Shown one piece after another: positions 61,161 to 64,000 of a stretch of 64,000 nt of DNA. The notes under the pieces are model-generated. The model ran no database searches, was not told where the DNA came from, and saw nothing but the letters and a program-made list of their open reading frames with translations. The stretch comes from an uncultured Muribaculum sp. (lineage in GTDB: Bacteria > Bacteroidota > Bacteroidia > Bacteroidales > Muribaculaceae). The position numbers were made by a program, and so were the translations under genes. Where the stretch lies: assembly GCA_910578785.1 (NCBI GenBank), contig CAJTSJ010000010.1, positions 18,398 through 82,397 on the forward strand, given 5' to 3'. How positions within the stretch are numbered: position 1 is the stretch's first letter; the number at the start of each line of letters is the position of its first letter.

Positions 61161-62083
61161 CACTGTTTTAGTCTTAATACGTTGTTTGCTTTTGCTTGGA
61201 TTAAGCGTTCGCCCGGAGCCACATCCGTGTCCACCCAAATATTTCCGCCTATAACGGCATTGTCGCCGATGGTGATACGTCCGAGTATCGACGCGTTAGA
61301 ATATATAATCACATTATTTCCGATGATAGGATGTCGGGCCACACCCTTGACAGGATTTCCGTCCTCGTCGAGCGAAAAGCTCTTGGCACCCAGCGTGACG
61401 CCCTGATAAATCTTTACATTGTCGCCGATGATGGCCGTAGCGCCTATCACTATCCCCGTGCCGTGGTCGATGGTGAACGACTCCCCTATCGTGGCCGACG
61501 GATGTATGTCTATTCCCGTCTCGGCATGAGCCTGTTCGCTGATCATTCTCGGCAATATGGGCACCCCGAGCTCGACAAGTTCGTGGGCAATGCGGTAATT
61601 GCAGATGGCGCGGATGCCCGGATAGCAGTAAATCACCTCCTGGGTCGACAGCGCTGCGGGATCGCCGTGATACGTGGCCTTGACGTCGGCGTTGAGCAAT
61701 CGGCGCAACTCCGGCAACCGCCCTATGAACTTCAGAGCCAGTCCGGCCGAACGGGCCTCCATGGCGGCGAATTGCGGAGGCTCCTCCGTACAGATGTCCA
61801 TCGACAGGCCGGCATGAATCTGCCCGGTCAGCAGATTGAACAGCTTTTCAGTCCACAATCCGATGAAGTACAGGACATTTTCACGAGTGACATCGCTGTC
61901 ACCGAAAAATCCGGGAAATATAAGAGCCCTCGAAAGAGTGATAATCTCCTTGACGGCCTGCTGCGACGGCAACGGCTCGCCCCGCCATTGCGACGGGCAT
62001 ACATTCGTCAGGTTGTTACCGTCACTAAGCCTTTCGACGGTGTCACGAAGCACTGCTTCATGGGCAATATTCAATCCTCTCAT
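61160..62083 (-). CDS. cysE: Serine O-acetyltransferase (long type)
   Basis: 307 residues. N-terminal helical domain and C-terminal left-handed beta-helix of hexapeptide repeats (ATIGESFTIDHGTGIVIGA, GVTLGAKSFSLDEDGNPVK, YSNASILGRITIGDNAVIGG). It makes O-acetylserine for cysteine synthesis, with CoA bound at the H-x-T-G segment DHGTGIVIG. Overlaps the RNA methyltransferase start by one base (ATGA). A consensus promoter is at 62128-62157. Confidence 0.88.
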   Translation of the reverse strand: MRGLNIAHEAVLRDTVERLSDGNNLTNVCPSQWRGEPLPSQQAVKEIITLSRALIFPGFFGDSDVTRENVLYFIGLWTEKLFNLLTGQIHAGLSMDICTEEPPQFAAMEARSAGLALKFIGRLPELRRLLNADVKATYHGDPAALSTQEVIYCYPGIRAICNYRIAHELVELGVPILPRMISEQAHAETGIDIHPSATIGESFTIDHGTGIVIGATAIIGDNVKIYQGVTLGAKSFSLDEDGNPVKGVARHPIIGNNVIIYSNASILGRITIGDNAVIGGNIWVDTDVAPGERLIQAKANNVLRLKQ

Positions 62084-62127
62084 AGTCCTTGCTGATGACC
62101 GACCGGCACTTTCACGCCAATTTACCG

Positions 62128-62157
62128 CAAAGTTAAGTAAATTTCACCAATAAACAA
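62128..62157 (-). promoter_or_regulatory. Promoter of cysE
   Basis: On the minus strand: TTG at 62155-62157 (-33) and TAACTTTG at 62128-62135 (-7), 19 bp apart. Start about 62123; ATG at 62083. Confidence 0.65.
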
Positions 62158-62267
62158 TCTCCGCCGTCGTTAAATAAAGCCCGTCCGGCACAATATGTTA
62201 TAATCATTTTAAGCATTACTGTTGTTTATACTTAGACATAAGTAATGTTTAAATAATACCGGACGAT

Positions 62268-62519
62268 ATGAAAGAGAACAGAATCAGACCGATAGACGAC
62301 GTCATGGTCGAAATGTACTTCGACGGCAAGCTCGTCGACACCTACCAGGGTTCAGGCTACCACACAGTGGAAGAAGCCGTCAGAACGGCATTCGAAGGCT
62401 CTGAACGCGAATATGTCAATATCGAAGACTATGTGTTCCGCGTAATCAATCTGGCGGACTCGACTTCGGCACGCTACCGGGTAAACGCAGGCGGCAACGT
62501 CAAGCTGATTCCGGAATAA
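62268..62519 (+). CDS. Small hypothetical protein (83 aa)
   Basis: 83 residues, soluble, acidic. MVEMYFDGKLVDTYQGSGYH and REYVNIEDYVFRVINLADS are its most structured-looking parts. No family recognised. Isolated between divergent cysE and convergent U32 genes. Confidence 0.55.
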   Translation: MKENRIRPIDDVMVEMYFDGKLVDTYQGSGYHTVEEAVRTAFEGSEREYVNIEDYVFRVINLADSTSARYRVNAGGNVKLIPE

Positions 62520-62611
62520 CCATGCATATGCCGCTATCATTGATTGACGGATTGCACAATCGCCATGATTTCAACATTCCACATCAGACGCCCGAACTGA
62601 GCATCAGCACT

Positions 62612-63865
62612 TTAGCGACGGAGTTCTGCGGTATCGGTCCAGCGGAACATTTTGTCGCTCGGACGAATTTTCGCGGGAACCTTTATTGAGAACCGGTCGC
62701 CCTTGACAGCCTTGTCCACCGGCCTGAGGTCCACCCGGATTTCGTCAAGCTTGAGTATTATAGCCCCGGTAGTAGGCCCGGTTATCACCACTTCGTCGCC
62801 CAAGGCTATTTCTCCGCTTTCCATCAGGAACTCAGCCACTCCGATATTGGAGAAGTAGCGGACCCCTTTAGCCACATACACCTTAGTCTTAGTGGCCGAA
62901 GAACCGTATTTCGAAGTCCATTCGCCAAGACGCTGGCCGAGATAATATCCGTTCCAGAATCCACGGTTGAATATCTGGTTCAGTCGTTCATCCCACCGTT
63001 GGATAAGCTCTTCGGAATACGTCCCGTCGCAGATGCTCCGTATGGCCTCGTCATAGCATTCGACAGCAATCTTCACATACTCAGGGCCGCGGGCGCGTCC
63101 TTCGATTTTAAACACCGTGACGCCCGCATCTATCATTTTATTAAGGAAGTGGATTGTTTTCAAGTCTTTGGGCGACATTATATACTTGTTTTCGACATCA
63201 AGCTCATCGCCCGTCTCGCGGTCGCGCACAGTGTAACCGCGGCGGCATATCTGCGTGCACGCCCCGCGGTTGGCGCTCGAGTTCATCTCATGCAGACTCA
63301 GATAGCATTTGCCTGATACAGCCATGCACAGCGCCCCGTGGCAGAACATTTCGAGCCTTACAAGCTCGCCGTGAGGCCCGCGGATGTCGTCGCGCACGAT
63401 AGTTTCGTGTATTTCGCGCACCTGGTCCATGTTCAGCTCACGTGCAAGAACCATCACATCGGCCCACTGTGCATAAAACTTCACGGCCTCGATATTGGTA
63501 ACGTTGACCTGCGTGGAGATGTGTACCTCAACGCCAACCTGACGCGCATACATAATCGCCGCGACATCGCTTGCTATAATAGCCGTTATTCCGGCTTCGC
63601 GCGCCGCATCGATAATCGAATGGCATTTCTCGATATCATCGTCATAAATGATGGTGTTGACAGTCAGGTACGTCTTCACCCCCTGCTCATTGCACATCAG
63701 GGCTATCGAGCGGAGGTCATCAAGCGTAAAGTTGTTAGACGAGCGGGAGCGCATGTTAAGACCCTCGATCCCGAAATATATCGCATCTGCACCGGCATTG
63801 ATGGCGGCATGAAGCGATTCGTAGCTCCCCACAGGAGCCATTATTTCAAAGTCGTTGCGTTTCAT
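62612..63865 (-). CDS. Peptidase U32 family protein (tRNA hydroxylation/collagenase-like)
   Basis: 417 residues from the ATG at 63865. The U32 signature is EMFCHGALCMAVSGKCYLSL, with cysteines in GACTQICRRGY. N-terminus FEIMAPVGSYESLHAAINAG, aligns with family LAPAGD starts. Relatives (YrrN/YrrO, TrhP) act in tRNA 5-hydroxyuridine formation. The cysteines may bind an Fe-S cluster. The promoter's -7 box is only 5 nt from the ATG. Confidence 0.85.
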   Translation of the reverse strand: MKRNDFEIMAPVGSYESLHAAINAGADAIYFGIEGLNMRSRSSNNFTLDDLRSIALMCNEQGVKTYLTVNTIIYDDDIEKCHSIIDAAREAGITAIIASDVAAIMYARQVGVEVHISTQVNVTNIEAVKFYAQWADVMVLARELNMDQVREIHETIVRDDIRGPHGELVRLEMFCHGALCMAVSGKCYLSLHEMNSSANRGACTQICRRGYTVRDRETGDELDVENKYIMSPKDLKTIHFLNKMIDAGVTVFKIEGRARGPEYVKIAVECYDEAIRSICDGTYSEELIQRWDERLNQIFNRGFWNGYYLGQRLGEWTSKYGSSATKTKVYVAKGVRYFSNIGVAEFLMESGEIALGDEVVITGPTTGAIILKLDEIRVDLRPVDKAVKGDRFSIKVPAKIRPSDKMFRWTDTAELRR

Positions 63866-63870
63866 AATGA

Positions 63871-63902
63871 CAAAGTTAAGGCACTTCACCGATATAGACA
63901 AA
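63871..63902 (-). promoter_or_regulatory. Promoter of the U32 gene, nearly leaderless
   Basis: On the minus strand: TTTG at 63899-63902 (-33), and TAACTTTG at 63871-63878 (-7), with 20 bp between. The last G of the -7 box is 5 nt before the ATG, so the transcript would start at or next to the start codon. The -33 box shares bases with the T run of the tRNA terminator. Confidence 0.6.
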
Positions 63903-63949
63903 AAAAGAATGGCTTTCCGTTAGACGAATCTAAACAAGAAAGCCATTCT
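63900..63949 (-). terminator. Terminator downstream of tRNA-Asp
   Basis: AGAATGGCTTTC (63906-63917) and GAAAGCCATTCT (63938-63949) form a perfect 12-bp stem with a 20-nt loop; on the minus strand it is followed by seven T (complement of A run 63900-63906). Confidence 0.85.
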
Positions 63950-63962
63950 CCTCTCTCCTCAG

Positions 63963-64000
63963 CGGTGCGTACGGGACTCGAACCCGTGACCCCATGCGTG
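63963..64000 (-). tRNA. tRNA-Asp(GUC), 5' part cut by window edge
   Basis: On the minus strand the visible 38 nt are the 3' half of a tRNA: the last anticodon base C, then AC GCATG, variable GGGTC, T arm ACGGG-TTCGAGT-CCCGT, acceptor ACGCACC and discriminator G73. C36 with A37, G73 and similarity to Escherichia coli tRNA-Asp (GUCACGC..GGGUC) support Asp. The CCA end is not encoded; the next bases are CT. Confidence 0.85.

Noticed and set aside
62520..62611. Possible terminator or gene between the 83-aa gene and the U32 gene
   Set aside because: No stable hairpin with a T run and no supported coding sequence.

Overview
The window is chromosomal DNA from a Bacteroidales bacterium, most likely a gut Muribaculaceae-type genome. 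This rests on the gene content: a TonB-dependent receptor with a carboxypeptidase-like plug extension, DUF4834, DUF4369 and LysM envelope proteins, lipoproteins with acidic residues after the lipobox, an SPASM radical-SAM/glycosyltransferase block, and a SufBCDS operon. Promoters of the Bacteroidetes type (-33 TTTG, -7 TAnnTTTG, about 20 bp apart) recur, and Shine-Dalgarno sites are mostly absent. There is no rRNA, CRISPR array, prophage or insertion sequence. The one tRNA is a tRNA-Asp cut by the right edge.

Layout. 1-4.5 kb: end of a sodium:solute symporter, a WYL regulator, then a tight operon dtd / MazG-like / deoC / GYF-CD225 protein / DUF2752. 4.5-12.8 kb: outer-membrane phospholipase A, a DUF4369 lipoprotein, a ComM-like ATPase, a Na+/Ca2+ exchanger, a beta-helix lipoprotein, a HAD phosphatase and a GNAT/FemAB-like transferase. 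12.9-18.9 kb: two glycosyltransferases flanking a radical SAM enzyme, a TGS-uridine-kinase-like nucleoside kinase and a NUDIX hydrolase. 19-24.6 kb: cvpA and sufBCDS. 24.6-30.5 kb: a porin and a TonB receptor/lipoprotein pair. 30.8-33.4 kb: phospholipid synthesis genes (psd, pssA) and two small conserved proteins.

34-48.6 kb is the most striking part. A nine-gene minus-strand transport operon encodes a periplasmic adaptor, three tandem pairs of FtsX/MacB-like permeases, one ATPase and one TolC-like protein. It is followed by a sigma-54 activator and its histidine kinase. The operon starts with a perfect -24/-12 sigma-54 promoter (TGGCAC-N5-TTGCA) at 48102-48117. Seven GTCCG/CGGAC half-sites lie just upstream, spaced one helical turn apart (48164-48229). 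The simplest reading is a two-component, sigma-54-switched envelope efflux or lipid/peptide export system.

48.6-64 kb: a possible small RNA or attenuator (about 48803-48909), a lipoprotein with LEA-like repeats, a Na/Pi cotransporter, a six-gene envelope cluster (LysM, coiled-coil and three paralogous lipoproteins), a 6S-RNA-like rod-shaped RNA candidate (about 55634-55865), pdxB, a membrane protein, purD, an RNA methyltransferase with a long charged tail, serine acetyltransferase, a U32 peptidase-family protein and the partial tRNA-Asp with its terminator.
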